DNA from: Thalassovita taeanensis
Lineage (GTDB): Bacteria; Pseudomonadota; Alphaproteobacteria; Rhodobacterales; Rhodobacteraceae
Reading direction: 5' to 3'
Assembly: GCF_900110775.1 (NCBI RefSeq)
Contig: NZ_FOEP01000008.1
Span: 62,001-126,000 of the forward strand
Length of the DNA stretch: 64,000 nt
Shown here: positions 24,322 to 33,212 of the stretch, piece by piece
Position numbering within the stretch: the first letter of the stretch is position 1
Layout: each line of letters starts with the position of its first letter
Translations under genes and position numbers: made by a program
The notes under the pieces: generated by a model
The model's input: only the letters and a program-made list of their open reading frames with translations
Told to the model about the DNA's origin: nothing
Database searches by the model: none

Positions 24322-25401
24322 ATGTTCGGACAAAGACTCAGGCTTGCCCGCAAGCGGGCGGGTCTATCCATGCAAGCGCTCGCGGAGCGCGTAACCCCAA
24401 GCGTGTCAGCGCAGGCCATCAGCAAATACGAGGCGGACAAGATGATGCCGTCCTCGTCGGTGCTGGTCGGCCTCGGCAAGGCGCTCGGCGTGTCACTGGA
24501 CTTCCTGCTCGGCGGTCAGGTCGAAGCTCTGGAAAGCGTCGAGTGGCGAAAGAACTCGACCGCCTCGGCGCAGGATCGCGCGATGGCGGAATCCATCGTC
24601 ATCGAGAAGCTCGAAGACTATCTCGCCATCGAGGACATCCTCGATATGCACCCCGCTGAAGACCCCTTCGCCGCGCTGCGCGTGGACATGGTGGCCGATG
24701 AAGAGGCCATCGACTCCAAGGCGCGGGACGTGCGGCGCGAGTGGCAGCTTGGGATCGACCCGATCCCGAGTATGACCGCCCTGCTCGAAGACAAGGGACT
24801 CAAGGTCATCGAGGCCGATCTCCCGGAACGCATCAACGGGCTGGCCTGTCATGTCGAACGGGCGGAGGGCGCACCGACTGAGGTGATCGTCGTCTCGCGG
24901 CACACCAATGTCGAACGCACGCGCTTCAACCTCGCCCACGAACTCGCGCACCGGATCATCACCGAAACCGGCAATGCCGCACTGAAAAAGGAGCCCTCGA
25001 TGCACCGCTTCGCGGGGGCGTTCCTCATTCCGCGTGAGCATCTGGAAGAGGAAGCTGGCCGAAACCGTCACGGCATGACCTGGATAGAGATCATGCGGCT
25101 CAAGCGCACCTATGGCGTCTCCGCCGCCGCGATGCTCGTGCGGCTCGGCCAGGTGGGCATCCTGTCGAAGAGCGCTGTGGAATATGCGTTCAAGACCTAT
25201 GCGCGAAGCTGGCGGCGCGAGGAGCCGGAGCCTATCGGTCCAGGCGAGGGCTTTGCGGCCTTCGAGAAGCCGCAGCGCTTCGAGCGCCTCGTCTGGCGCG
25301 CGCTCGGCGAGGAGATGATTTCCCCCGTGCGGGCGGCGCAGATGCTCGGGCTCCCCTTGAGCGTTGTCGAACGCGACATCAGGGGGCCTCGTGACCAGTG
25401 A
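24322..25401 (+). CDS. XRE-ImmA/IrrE fusion regulator (antitoxin-like)
   Basis: From the ATG at 24322, preceded by GGGAGAGGA, this is 359 residues. An N-terminal XRE helix-turn-helix (about 1-65, QALAERVTPSVSAQAISKYE) is followed by an ImmA/IrrE zinc-protease domain with HELAH in FNLAHELAHRII. Such fusions regulate mobile elements or serve as antitoxins. An ATG at 24280 with its own AGGA is an alternative start. The stop overlaps the following PIN-like gene by four bases. Confidence 0.88.
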   Translation: MFGQRLRLARKRAGLSMQALAERVTPSVSAQAISKYEADKMMPSSSVLVGLGKALGVSLDFLLGGQVEALESVEWRKNSTASAQDRAMAESIVIEKLEDYLAIEDILDMHPAEDPFAALRVDMVADEEAIDSKARDVRREWQLGIDPIPSMTALLEDKGLKVIEADLPERINGLACHVERAEGAPTEVIVVSRHTNVERTRFNLAHELAHRIITETGNAALKKEPSMHRFAGAFLIPREHLEEEAGRNRHGMTWIEIMRLKRTYGVSAAAMLVRLGQVGILSKSAVEYAFKTYARSWRREEPEPIGPGEGFAAFEKPQRFERLVWRALGEEMISPVRAAQMLGLPLSVVERDIRGPRDQ

Positions 25402-25904
25402 CCTGTGTTGTCGTCAATGATGCGTCCTGTCTGATCGACTTGAAGAAGGGAGAGTTGCTGCACGTCCTGCTGCGGCTGCCCTATCGCTTCATCGTGCCCC
25501 TGCCCATCCGTGAGGAGGAGCTGCTCGATTTCACGGCGCAGGAATGGCGGATGCTCGAAGACGGTGGCCTCGCCACCTACGATCTGCCGGGGGAAGAAGT
25601 CGCGCGGGTTTTCGCTCTAAAGCGGGAACATAGCCGCCTGTCGGCCAATGATTGCTTCGCCCTCGTGACGACAACCTGCCAGGAAAACGGCATCCTCCTG
25701 ACCGGCGACAACCTTCTACGCAAGGTCGCCACCGCTCGCGCGGTGCGCGTTCATGGCGTCCTCTGGATCATCGACGAGCTGCACGCCGCCGAAGCCTGCG
25801 ATGTCGGGCTTCTTGTCTCCGCCCTGCAAATCTGGCGGGCGGATGAGGCGGTCTTCCTACCCCCCGCCGAGATCGACAAGCGGCTGCGCCGTCTCGGGGC
25901 ATAA
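25398..25904 (+). CDS. PIN-domain-like protein, probable toxin
   Basis: This 168-residue protein has spaced acidic residues in the PIN pattern: Asp in VVNDASCLIDL near the start, Glu in the REEELLDF region, Asp in SANDCFAL, and Asp in LLTGDNLLRK. PIN proteins are usually RNases. It is translationally coupled to an XRE-ImmA gene, a common toxin-antitoxin arrangement. It is convergent with virD4, with about 155 bp of unassigned sequence between them. Confidence 0.75.
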   Translation: MTCVVVNDASCLIDLKKGELLHVLLRLPYRFIVPLPIREEELLDFTAQEWRMLEDGGLATYDLPGEEVARVFALKREHSRLSANDCFALVTTTCQENGILLTGDNLLRKVATARAVRVHGVLWIIDELHAAEACDVGLLVSALQIWRADEAVFLPPAEIDKRLRRLGA

Positions 25905-26059
25905 TCTGAACAAGGTGGAGATGGCTGGACCCTGCCCACGACGTTCCGAGCGAAAGATCGAACGGTCATGCAAACCAGCCCCTTTTTTCGGCGTCAAAAA
26001 GTATCGTTTGTGACATTCAGCGTTACGGAAGCTACGCGCAGGTCGCCATGCCCGCCACC

Positions 26060-28072
26060 CTATCGCGCAACCAGCCTTTCACCATCCTCCTCTCGCAGCA
26101 TCGCTTCCATGTCCTCCAAGCCATCGACTGCAGAGCGCATCTGCGCCTCATCAGCTACGCTCGCTGCCTCTGCATCGGCGACCTGGCTTCCAAAATCCAT
26201 CTCCATCTGGCGCTGTTCCTCGGCGATAACGGTTTGAACGACAGGCGCGGTCTTTTTTGGAGCGACGTCGGTTTGCTTTGACGTTTGGCTGCCAGCATCT
26301 TGGTGTGCGGTCTCCACAACGGCGTCAGACCCACCTGGTCCGTTCGAAGGCGGAGTCATCGGCATGGCGCGCACACTCAGCGGCAGCGTGCCCTGCGATC
26401 CCCCTCCCCCCGGCTTCGGAAACGGCAACTCGCCTGATTGCGCCGCGTGGATCGCCTTGAAGAGCCGGTCGTCAAAATACTGGATCCGTTTGGCTCGGAC
26501 CGGCATTTGCGCGTCGATCACCATGACGATCTCATCGAGCGGTAGGCGGCGCGCTTCATCTTCAGGCAACAACGAGCTCTCTTCAGTCCGAGTGGACTGG
26601 CTACGGCCCTCGAAGGGGTTCTTGCCGATGGACTGGGATCGCGTGATGACGGTCTTCGTGGTCTTGCCAACCGCCTTGCTCAGCTCTTCGACGGTTTTTT
26701 CATCCGAGGGCGTGAGGTATAGCTTCACGCCCGCGTTGCCCTGAAGGGCGCGGCGGGTGTTCTCGCCGTAGATTTCATCGAGGGCGGGGATCGTTTGCGT
26801 GACAACGGCCAGGTGACCACGATAGGTCCGCAGGGTCTCGATACTCTCGACCACGATGGGCATTTTTCCTAGGCGATTGAACTCGTCGAGCATGATCATC
26901 ACTGGCCAGGGCTCGTCTGGCCCGGGATCCTTTTCCTGCATGGCCGAGAGCAGGTCGGAGAAAAACAGCCGGATCAGCGGCGCGAGCGGCTTCACCATCA
27001 GCGGCTGGACGACGAGATAGACCGAAAAGGGCTTCTTGCGGATCGTCCGGAAGTCAAAGTCCGACACCGCCGTCGCCTCATCGATGGCAGGGTTCTGCCA
27101 TTGGTCGAGCCCCGATGTCATCAGGAGCGAGACATAGGAGGTCAGCGTATCGTTGTTGGTCGAAGCGAGCCGCGTGAAGATCAGTTTGGCGGCCCTGTTG
27201 TCGACCTCGTGCCCCCGCGCGAAGTATTCCTTCTGCTTGTTCCCACCCGAGGCCGCGATGCGGTAGATCTCGCCCAAGGTGGGGCGCTTGCGCTGGAACG
27301 CCAGCAGGCCTGCCGCCACGAAGAGATCAATCCCGCCTTTGAGGAGACCCTGCACCCGGTCATTGTCGCTTTGCAGGAAGAGCGTCGCCAGCAGCTGCAA
27401 TTCCATCTGCTGGCGCGCGGGATCTTTCAGTTGATAGATGCGCAGGAGCGGGTTGTAACGATGCGTGCGCTTGCCCTCCCAATCGGTGGGGGCAAAGCGA
27501 TAGACCTTGTCGCCTTGGGTTGCACGATGCCGGGCCGTGGCCTCGAAACACTCGCCCTTCACATCGAGCGTCACGGCGGAGCCTTGCCAGGTCAGCAGGT
27601 TCGGAATGACAAAGCCCGTGGTCTTGCCGCGGCCCGTGGGCGCCACGATCAGCGCATGCGGGAAAACCTTCGAGCAAATGTAATTGGCGCGGGAGCCAGG
27701 CGTCCCCAGCTTGCCGAGGATGAACCCCGTACCGGGTGCGCCGAAGAATCCATTGGCCTTCATCTCGCGCGCGGTCTGCCAATGGGTCTGGCCAAAGCGT
27801 GTCAGAGCGGACCCTGAGAGGGCGAGGCTCAGCATCAGGCCGGCGGCGGCGAAGCTACCGATGATCAGGTGAATAAGTTGCGCGTCCTCCGGACGGCGGT
27901 CCAGGATCGCCATGTAGTTCTGCGCGATGTAGGCGAAGTCGATCTCGGCCCCGAAGCCGAGATCCTGGTAGGTGAGCACCGCCGAGGCGATCGTATAGCC
28001 CATGGCCCCGGTCACCAAAGTCACCAGCAGGACCCCGGTGGCGATCCGCGCTTTTCCCATGGAGGCGCTCAA
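26060..28072 (-). CDS. virD4: VirD4/TraG type IV coupling protein
   Basis: This 670-residue protein has two N-terminal membrane helices (about residues 8-35 and 65-88), Walker A APTGRGKT at 144-151, and Walker B VMIMLDEFNRLG. The C-terminus is long, polar and Gln/Glu-rich (after about residue 560). It links the relaxase-DNA complex to the VirB channel. It overlaps the relaxase gene by four bases. The start could also be the ATG four codons downstream. Confidence 0.95.
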   Translation of the reverse strand: MSASMGKARIATGVLLVTLVTGAMGYTIASAVLTYQDLGFGAEIDFAYIAQNYMAILDRRPEDAQLIHLIIGSFAAAGLMLSLALSGSALTRFGQTHWQTAREMKANGFFGAPGTGFILGKLGTPGSRANYICSKVFPHALIVAPTGRGKTTGFVIPNLLTWQGSAVTLDVKGECFEATARHRATQGDKVYRFAPTDWEGKRTHRYNPLLRIYQLKDPARQQMELQLLATLFLQSDNDRVQGLLKGGIDLFVAAGLLAFQRKRPTLGEIYRIAASGGNKQKEYFARGHEVDNRAAKLIFTRLASTNNDTLTSYVSLLMTSGLDQWQNPAIDEATAVSDFDFRTIRKKPFSVYLVVQPLMVKPLAPLIRLFFSDLLSAMQEKDPGPDEPWPVMIMLDEFNRLGKMPIVVESIETLRTYRGHLAVVTQTIPALDEIYGENTRRALQGNAGVKLYLTPSDEKTVEELSKAVGKTTKTVITRSQSIGKNPFEGRSQSTRTEESSLLPEDEARRLPLDEIVMVIDAQMPVRAKRIQYFDDRLFKAIHAAQSGELPFPKPGGGGSQGTLPLSVRAMPMTPPSNGPGGSDAVVETAHQDAGSQTSKQTDVAPKKTAPVVQTVIAEEQRQMEMDFGSQVADAEAASVADEAQMRSAVDGLEDMEAMLREEDGERLVAR

Positions 28073-30408
28073 TGGACCTGACCCCGCTCGGTCTCGCCAT
28101 CCACGTCTGTGGTGCGGTGTTTTTCATATTCGGTGTCGGCAAGATCATCGACCACCTGGCGCAAGGCCTCCGTGTTGGCCGTTGCTGCATCCGATTGCAG
28201 ATAGACCTTGGCGACATAGAGCCGGTCGAGGCGGTCCTCGAGAACCTTGTCCAGCGCATTGGCATCGCCGGATGTGAGCCGATCGAGTTGGCGAACGTCC
28301 AGCACCCGCGCGATCTCGTCGCGAAAGGCGTCCCGCTCCGCCTCGGTCTCGAAGGGCGCGGACAATTCCCCGGCCCGCTCATGGTCCAGGACACGCGCAA
28401 TCTCGTCTGCAAGGCGGTCGATACGTTCGAACTGCGCTGAACTTTCACCGCGGGCAGCGAGGACATCGTCGCGCGTGCCAACCCCCAGCCCCTCGCGCAA
28501 CTCGTTTTCGCGGCGGACCTGATTGATGACCTCCGTGTCGCGTATCTCGACGACAGCCGCATAGGTCGCGCCGAGCCCGCGGGCGAGGTGGGACGGCATG
28601 TCCGGGTAGCGCGCTCGCAAGTCATCCGTGACAGCATCTGCAACGGGCGTGCGGAGGTCGCGTCCCTCCATGATCCGGTCGACCTCGCGGGTGATCTCGC
28701 TGGCGCGGGCCGCATCGGTGATGGTCTCCCTATAGGGCTCAGACCGGTCGATCACATCGCCGGGGCGTGCGAGCAGGTCCGGGTGTGCTTCGAGATACGT
28801 GCGCTGCTCCGTCTCGATCCGGCGCTCCGCCCGTGAGACAACCTCCCAGTCCCGGTCCTGGATCTGCTGCGCAGTCAGGCCGTCTGCGCGCATCTCCTGA
28901 CGGATTGTCCCTTCCATCGCCCGGACCGCGTCCCGGTGATAATGGAACCGCTCACTGATCGGTTCCGCTTCCATGACGCCATCCCGGCGCAGCACGTTCT
29001 CGCGCTCCAACAGCGTGCCAAGTTCCACATGCACGTCATTGAGAATGTCGCGCGCCTGTTCCAGATCGGCGCGGCGCTCGAGGTTCAGATCCCGCGCCTC
29101 AGCCACGCGTGTTAGATCATTGGCGATCCATTGATGCTCGAGCGCTGCATTTGAGGCGCCCGTCTCGATCCGGGCCACCACTTCCGATGTGCTGATCCCA
29201 GTGCCGTGTAGTGCCGCGTCAATGCGCGATCTCAGATCGGGCTCTGCCAGACGCTCGCGCTGGCTGGCGTCGATATTGGCTTCGGAATAGATCCCGCCCT
29301 CCGAGGGGGTCTCTGACAGCGAGCCCGAGCGCAGCCCCAAGGGCTGCATGTGCTGGACCTGCGTCTGGATCTCGATGAGACGTTTTTCCAGCACGGGACG
29401 TTCCGCGTCAGACTTCTCGGCGATCATGCCCTGCACTCGCGCGAGCTTTTCCGCATAGAGGCTTCTCAGATCCTCGAAGCTTTGATCCTCGGCCATATAC
29501 ACATCTCCTGTTCGGTCCATCTGTCCGCCATGCGCCAGCACCTCGCCCGCGCGGAAGAGTGCCGCGGCGATGTCTTCCCGGGCCTCCCGGGAGGCCTCTG
29601 CGGCAAGCGAATGGTAGACGGTTCTGGTGTTGGCGATCTCCGCCAGCGTCCGGGTCAGGTCGGCCCCCACGCGTTCGCGCTCGTGGGGTGCGCGTCCCTC
29701 TTCTTTCGCCGTATAAACCTCGCTTGTGCGGGCCGGGTAATGCACAACCCCGCGATCCACCCGGCGCGTGGCCTCCAGCCGAACGCCATACTTCTCGGCC
29801 TCCTCGACCATGGCGAGGCGGAAATCGTCGTAGTTGAAGCGGTGGTTGCGCCCCAGAAAGAAGAACTCGCCTTCCTGCGAGCGGCGGTTCAGCACCAGAT
29901 GCGCATGCGGGTGATCGCGGTCCTCATGCACCGCGATGATGTAGTCGAAATGCCCCGCGTCAGTCTGGAAGAACCGCTCGGCCACATCGGTTGCGATGTC
30001 GCGCACATCCTCCCCGCGCGTGCCGATGGGGAAGGACATGAGCATGTGGGTGGTCTGTCCGAGCTTGGGCTTGAAGCCCGCATCCCACCGTTTGGCAAAG
30101 CGCTCGGTCAGGTCCTTGATGTCACCCGCCTCGAGCTTGGACTTGCCATCCAAGAACCCGCTCGAGTCCACGATATGGGTGGACTTGGTTGTAAGGTAAT
30201 CGAGCTGGTTCATCAGCTGCGATTTGTTGTGAGTGCCCCCGCCCCGGATCGCCTTGAAGACCGCTGGCCGGTGCCCTGCTGCCGCGCGCACAAGCTGGGT
30301 CTGCTTGGCCACGTGTAGCCCCTGCATCGAGCCCCGGATGCGGCTCCAGCCGTCCCGGAAGACCTCGCCCGTAACGGTATGGACGGCATCATTCAGCCGC
30401 ATGGGCAA
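28069..30408 (-). CDS. virD2: VirD2-like relaxase (MOBP type)
   Basis: This 779-residue protein has a relaxase domain in the first ~190 residues: candidate catalytic Tyr71 in LDYLTTKS, and the metal-binding three-histidine motif HEDRDHPHAH at 161-170. The remainder is a long helical, Glu/Arg-rich region that may bind the T4SS or ssDNA. It nicks oriT and pilots the strand. It lies between the MobC-like and virD4 genes in one operon. Confidence 0.93.
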   Translation of the reverse strand: MPMRLNDAVHTVTGEVFRDGWSRIRGSMQGLHVAKQTQLVRAAAGHRPAVFKAIRGGGTHNKSQLMNQLDYLTTKSTHIVDSSGFLDGKSKLEAGDIKDLTERFAKRWDAGFKPKLGQTTHMLMSFPIGTRGEDVRDIATDVAERFFQTDAGHFDYIIAVHEDRDHPHAHLVLNRRSQEGEFFFLGRNHRFNYDDFRLAMVEEAEKYGVRLEATRRVDRGVVHYPARTSEVYTAKEEGRAPHERERVGADLTRTLAEIANTRTVYHSLAAEASREAREDIAAALFRAGEVLAHGGQMDRTGDVYMAEDQSFEDLRSLYAEKLARVQGMIAEKSDAERPVLEKRLIEIQTQVQHMQPLGLRSGSLSETPSEGGIYSEANIDASQRERLAEPDLRSRIDAALHGTGISTSEVVARIETGASNAALEHQWIANDLTRVAEARDLNLERRADLEQARDILNDVHVELGTLLERENVLRRDGVMEAEPISERFHYHRDAVRAMEGTIRQEMRADGLTAQQIQDRDWEVVSRAERRIETEQRTYLEAHPDLLARPGDVIDRSEPYRETITDAARASEITREVDRIMEGRDLRTPVADAVTDDLRARYPDMPSHLARGLGATYAAVVEIRDTEVINQVRRENELREGLGVGTRDDVLAARGESSAQFERIDRLADEIARVLDHERAGELSAPFETEAERDAFRDEIARVLDVRQLDRLTSGDANALDKVLEDRLDRLYVAKVYLQSDAATANTEALRQVVDDLADTEYEKHRTTDVDGETERGQVH

Positions 30409-30982
30409 ACTCCCTCAAGGCGGCTGTGGCCTGCAGCTGCATCGCGTCCCGACGGCGGCGCAGGAGCAGATCGATCTCGTCAGCGGAATCCAGGATGAAC
30501 CGCGCCAACCCGCGCATCTGGGCAAGGCGCAATTCGGTGAACTCGGCACTCGTGCCTCCCCCGGCCCCCTGCCCTTGCCGGTTGGCCTGCGTCATCTGCT
30601 TGGCGATTTGCGTGACCCCATTGCCGACCTCGTGCAGTGAAGCGCGGTAGCGCGCCATCTCGGCCGCCATCTGCGCGTCCGGAACGAACACCCCGCCTGC
30701 CGCCTGAATGAGCCGCCGCAGCCCCTCGGCCCGGCTCTTGATCCCCGCCTTCTCCAACACCGCGTCGAGCGCCGCCAGCTCCGCCGCCGTGACCTTCACA
30801 CTGACCGCTGAGACCGGAATTGCGGCATCCGTCTGGCGCTCGGCATCGGCTTTGAGCGTGTACTGAATCGCCCGCACCGACACGCCAAAGCGTTCCGCCA
30901 GCACTGAAGTGGAAACGCCTTCCGCAGCTTCGCGAACGATCTCCATGCGGTCCGCATCTGTGAGGCGTTTTGAGCGAGACAT
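30389..30982 (-). CDS. MobC-like relaxosome accessory protein
   Basis: This 197-residue protein has an N-terminal helix-turn-helix (ADRMEIVREAAEGVSTSVLA, then RFGVSVRAIQYTL) and a ribbon-helix-helix/MobC-like middle (TAAELAALDAVLEKAGIKSR). Such proteins bind oriT and recruit the relaxase. Its end overlaps the relaxase start by 20 bases, and the putative oriT lies just upstream. Confidence 0.8.
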   Translation of the reverse strand: MSRSKRLTDADRMEIVREAAEGVSTSVLAERFGVSVRAIQYTLKADAERQTDAAIPVSAVSVKVTAAELAALDAVLEKAGIKSRAEGLRRLIQAAGGVFVPDAQMAAEMARYRASLHEVGNGVTQIAKQMTQANRQGQGAGGGTSAEFTELRLAQMRGLARFILDSADEIDLLLRRRRDAMQLQATAALREFAHAAE

Positions 30983-30999
30983 GCGAAGAAAGACCCCCT

Positions 31000-31110
31000 A
31001 TTTCCTGCCACCTTCCACCAAGGCTGCTCCCACCTTACGATAATATACCTAGCTGTCAATTATATACTTGCGTCGCATTCAGGCTCAGGCAGCCTTGGTG
31101 TCCGCCTCAC
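31000..31110. other. Candidate origin of transfer (oriT)
   Basis: A perfect 12-bp inverted repeat (CACCAAGGCTGC 31016-31027 and its complement 31089-31100) brackets an AT-rich stretch. Just outside the left arm, CTATTTCCTGCC (about 31000-31010) resembles the TCCTG-C nick region of MOBP plasmids such as RP4. Position directly upstream of the MobC-like/relaxase operon is where oriT is expected. The nick position is a guess. Confidence 0.5.
31035..31052. promoter_or_regulatory. Shared AT-rich transfer-region site C
   Basis: TTACGATAATATACCTAG lies inside the candidate oriT, about 53 bp before the MobC-like start codon. It matches the sites at 7174, 9265 and 40081. A second partial match on the other strand lies at about 31056-31075. 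Confidence 0.45.
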
Positions 31111-31543
31111 GCCGCGGCCCGCAGGGACGCGGCTCTGCCGCCCTCACCACCGTGCGACACCTGTCCTATGGGTCCCGTCCGCCAGCCCCGCCCGAGGCTC
31201 TGGCCGAACACGCATGTTTTCGGACGGAACCGCGGGCGGGCGCACACCCCACCGACAGGGCGGACAGGCAGGGTCAAGGAGGGCCAGATTTGGCTTGCCA
31301 AATCTCTGCCGCAAAAACCGGGAGGCCCTGGCCGATAGGTTTTTGTGGATGGCCCCCTTGAGGCTGACTGGCCGGTCTGTCGCGGCCTGATCATTCCGGG
31401 GGGAGTCGGTCCCTTGATCGCGCAGCGACCGGCACCAAGGAGAGGTCGCTGCCGGCGATCACCCGCGCCGGAACTGGCATCCCTGGAACAGGGATCGGGC
31501 CGCTCCCGGATCGTCCTGGGGCGGCCCATCCTCGTCAGAGGAT
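31111..31543. other. Gene-less GC-rich region with a 9-bp hairpin
   Basis: No supported gene. The clearest feature is a perfect hairpin, AGATTTGGC-TT-GCCAAATCT, at 31286-31305. Longer readings through this stretch have arginine- and proline-rich noise composition. It may hold relaxosome or leading-region signals next to oriT. Confidence 0.4.
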
Positions 31544-31750
31544 TCAGTCCTGGGGATCCTTCGCGCTCGGCGGGAACATCACCAGCTCCGAGACCGCGAC
31601 GGGAAAGTCGAGCTTGAGGCTGAAGAACTCCGAGCCATCCCCGTTGCGGGTGTTGCGGAACATGGCGCCCACGCGTTGGAAGCGGGTGCGCTCCTGACCA
31701 TCGGTGTCGGTGAACTTGACGGGGACGGTGGCGACGTAGTGGTTGGTCAT
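31544..31750 (-). CDS. Small conserved plasmid protein, unknown function
   Basis: This 68-residue soluble protein is strand-rich: an N-terminal strand (YVATVPVKF), then QRVGAMFRNTRNGDGSEFFS, and a hydrophobic end. A decayed relative with the same RVGAMFRNT core lies at 31938-32106 on the other strand. I do not know its function. Confidence 0.7.
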   Translation of the reverse strand: MTNHYVATVPVKFTDTDGQERTRFQRVGAMFRNTRNGDGSEFFSLKLDFPVAVSELVMFPPSAKDPQD

Positions 31751-31937
31751 TTGGGTTACTCCTTGTTGCGATGGGGATCACCCGGCACGGGGGCAAGAGG
31801 CCCAGCCGCAAGCGCAAATGCGGAGGGTCCGCGGCCCGCCGTGGAAGCCGTATTTGTGCTTGCCGAAGCGTGAGCTGAGGGCACGATTGGGCCGACCCCG
31901 TGCGATCCACATCTATGAGCAAAAAGGAGTGATCCGG

Positions 31938-32106
31938 ATGACCCCTGCCATCACGCCGGCGCCACCATCCGCGTCCCGCCGAACCTGGCCGGGGTGCTGA
32001 CAAAGTCCGCCCGCGTGGGTGCGATGTTCCGAAACACCACCCGAGGGACGTGCGGGTCTTCAGCCTCAAGTGGGACGTCTCGACCCCTCGCGTCTTGCCC
32101 CGCTGA
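31938..32106 (+). pseudogene. Frameshifted paralogue of the 31544-31750 gene
   Basis: An ATG at 31938 has a good AGGAG before it, but the frame closes early. Other frames of the same strand carry VGAMFRNTTRG and then VFSLKWDVS before a stop at 32104, matching RVGAMFRNT and FSLKLDFPV of the intact protein. At least two frame changes (about 31955 and 32045) are needed to join them, so it is a decayed copy unless the sequence has errors. Confidence 0.6.
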
Positions 32107-32282
32107 CGATGTGCATGAGGTGCGCACCATCCCGAACCCATACCGATGCGGATGGGCCGCACTCTGACGGACTGGGTAGAGGGGTAACGGTGCTGGCCGC
32201 CGCAGACTGCCGATCACGCGTGACCGATCGCACGCGCCGTGAGACATGACGAAAGGGCCGCGCCAAGCGCGACCCCCTCTCT

Positions 32283-33212
32283 TCACTCCTGCGACGCCTT
32301 CTTCACCGGGTCCGCAACCCGCATGACCGTCAGGCCTTTCGCTTCCGCTTTCTGCCCGAGGTTCAGCGCGACCCCGTTGCCGCCGAAGAGGACAACCCCC
32401 GTCGCCGCGAACTTGTCGTCCAGCATTTCGTCGTTGCACTTGAACGGTGCCGCCCGCCCGTGCGCGGACCAGCGCGGATCGAAGCGCGCCTGCGCGACGC
32501 CGCGTGCCCGGGCCCACCGTGCCGCAATCATCTCCGCCCCATGCTTGCCACCCTTGTGGCAGAGGAAGATCTCCTGGTTGCGGTTCTGCTTGATCCGTTC
32601 GCGAACCTTGTCGAGCGTTTTGAAGATCACATCGACATCGGTCCAGTCGGTGGCGCCTGAGACGATCAGGGGAACCCCCTCGACTTTCGACTTCTCGGCA
32701 GTCTCGCGGTCGTGCCGCTCGAGGAGCTGCCGCGCCTCAAAGACTGCCCCGGTCTCCTGCGCCCGGACGCTTGCGCGCGACCCGGCTGCTGGAATGAAGG
32801 CGTGGCCCGTCTCGATCTCGTAGCATTCCGCCGCTGCCTCGCTCATCACCTCGATGGCGCTGACAATTTCGCGCAGTTGCAGAAAGCGCGCCTGCGCCTC
32901 CTCGAGCGCGGTCTCGGCGATCTCTGATCCGTCGTGGGATTTTGCCAGCGCGCCGATCTTGTCGGCGGTGCGGTCGACCTCCTTGCCAAGCGCCACCTTG
33001 CGGCGCTGCAGGATCGTCGCGAGCCCATGGGCCAGCGGTTCGATTTCTGCTTCAAGCCCGGTCCCGCGCAACTGCCCGAGCAAAGCCTCGAAGCTCTCGC
33101 GGATGATGTGGTCGGTCAGGACGTGATCCTCCGGGATCGGCAACTGCGCGTCCCTTTCGGTCAGTCCGAAAAGCTCGATGGTCTCGTAGGTGTTTGCAGT
33201 GTCGTAAGCCAT
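32283..33212 (-). CDS. DUF2493 (SLOG-fold) plasmid protein
   Basis: From the ATG at 33212 this is 309 residues: a helical N-terminal half (about 1-150) and a C-terminal DUF2493-like Rossmann domain with PLIVSGATDWTDVDVIF and EIFLCHKGGKHGAEMIAARW. DUF2493 belongs to the SLOG superfamily of nucleotide or ligand binders; the role on plasmids is unknown. A reading extended to 33887 passes through arginine-rich noise and was rejected. Confidence 0.82.
   Translation of the reverse strand: MAYDTANTYETIELFGLTERDAQLPIPEDHVLTDHIIRESFEALLGQLRGTGLEAEIEPLAHGLATILQRRKVALGKEVDRTADKIGALAKSHDGSEIAETALEEAQARFLQLREIVSAIEVMSEAAAECYEIETGHAFIPAAGSRASVRAQETGAVFEARQLLERHDRETAEKSKVEGVPLIVSGATDWTDVDVIFKTLDKVRERIKQNRNQEIFLCHKGGKHGAEMIAARWARARGVAQARFDPRWSAHGRAAPFKCNDEMLDDKFAATGVVLFGGNGVALNLGQKAEAKGLTVMRVADPVKKASQE

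Noticed and set aside
25905-26059. Terminator between the PIN-like gene and virD4
   Set aside because: CTTTTTT and AAAAAG near 25983-26008 could pair, but the stem is all A-T and not convincing.
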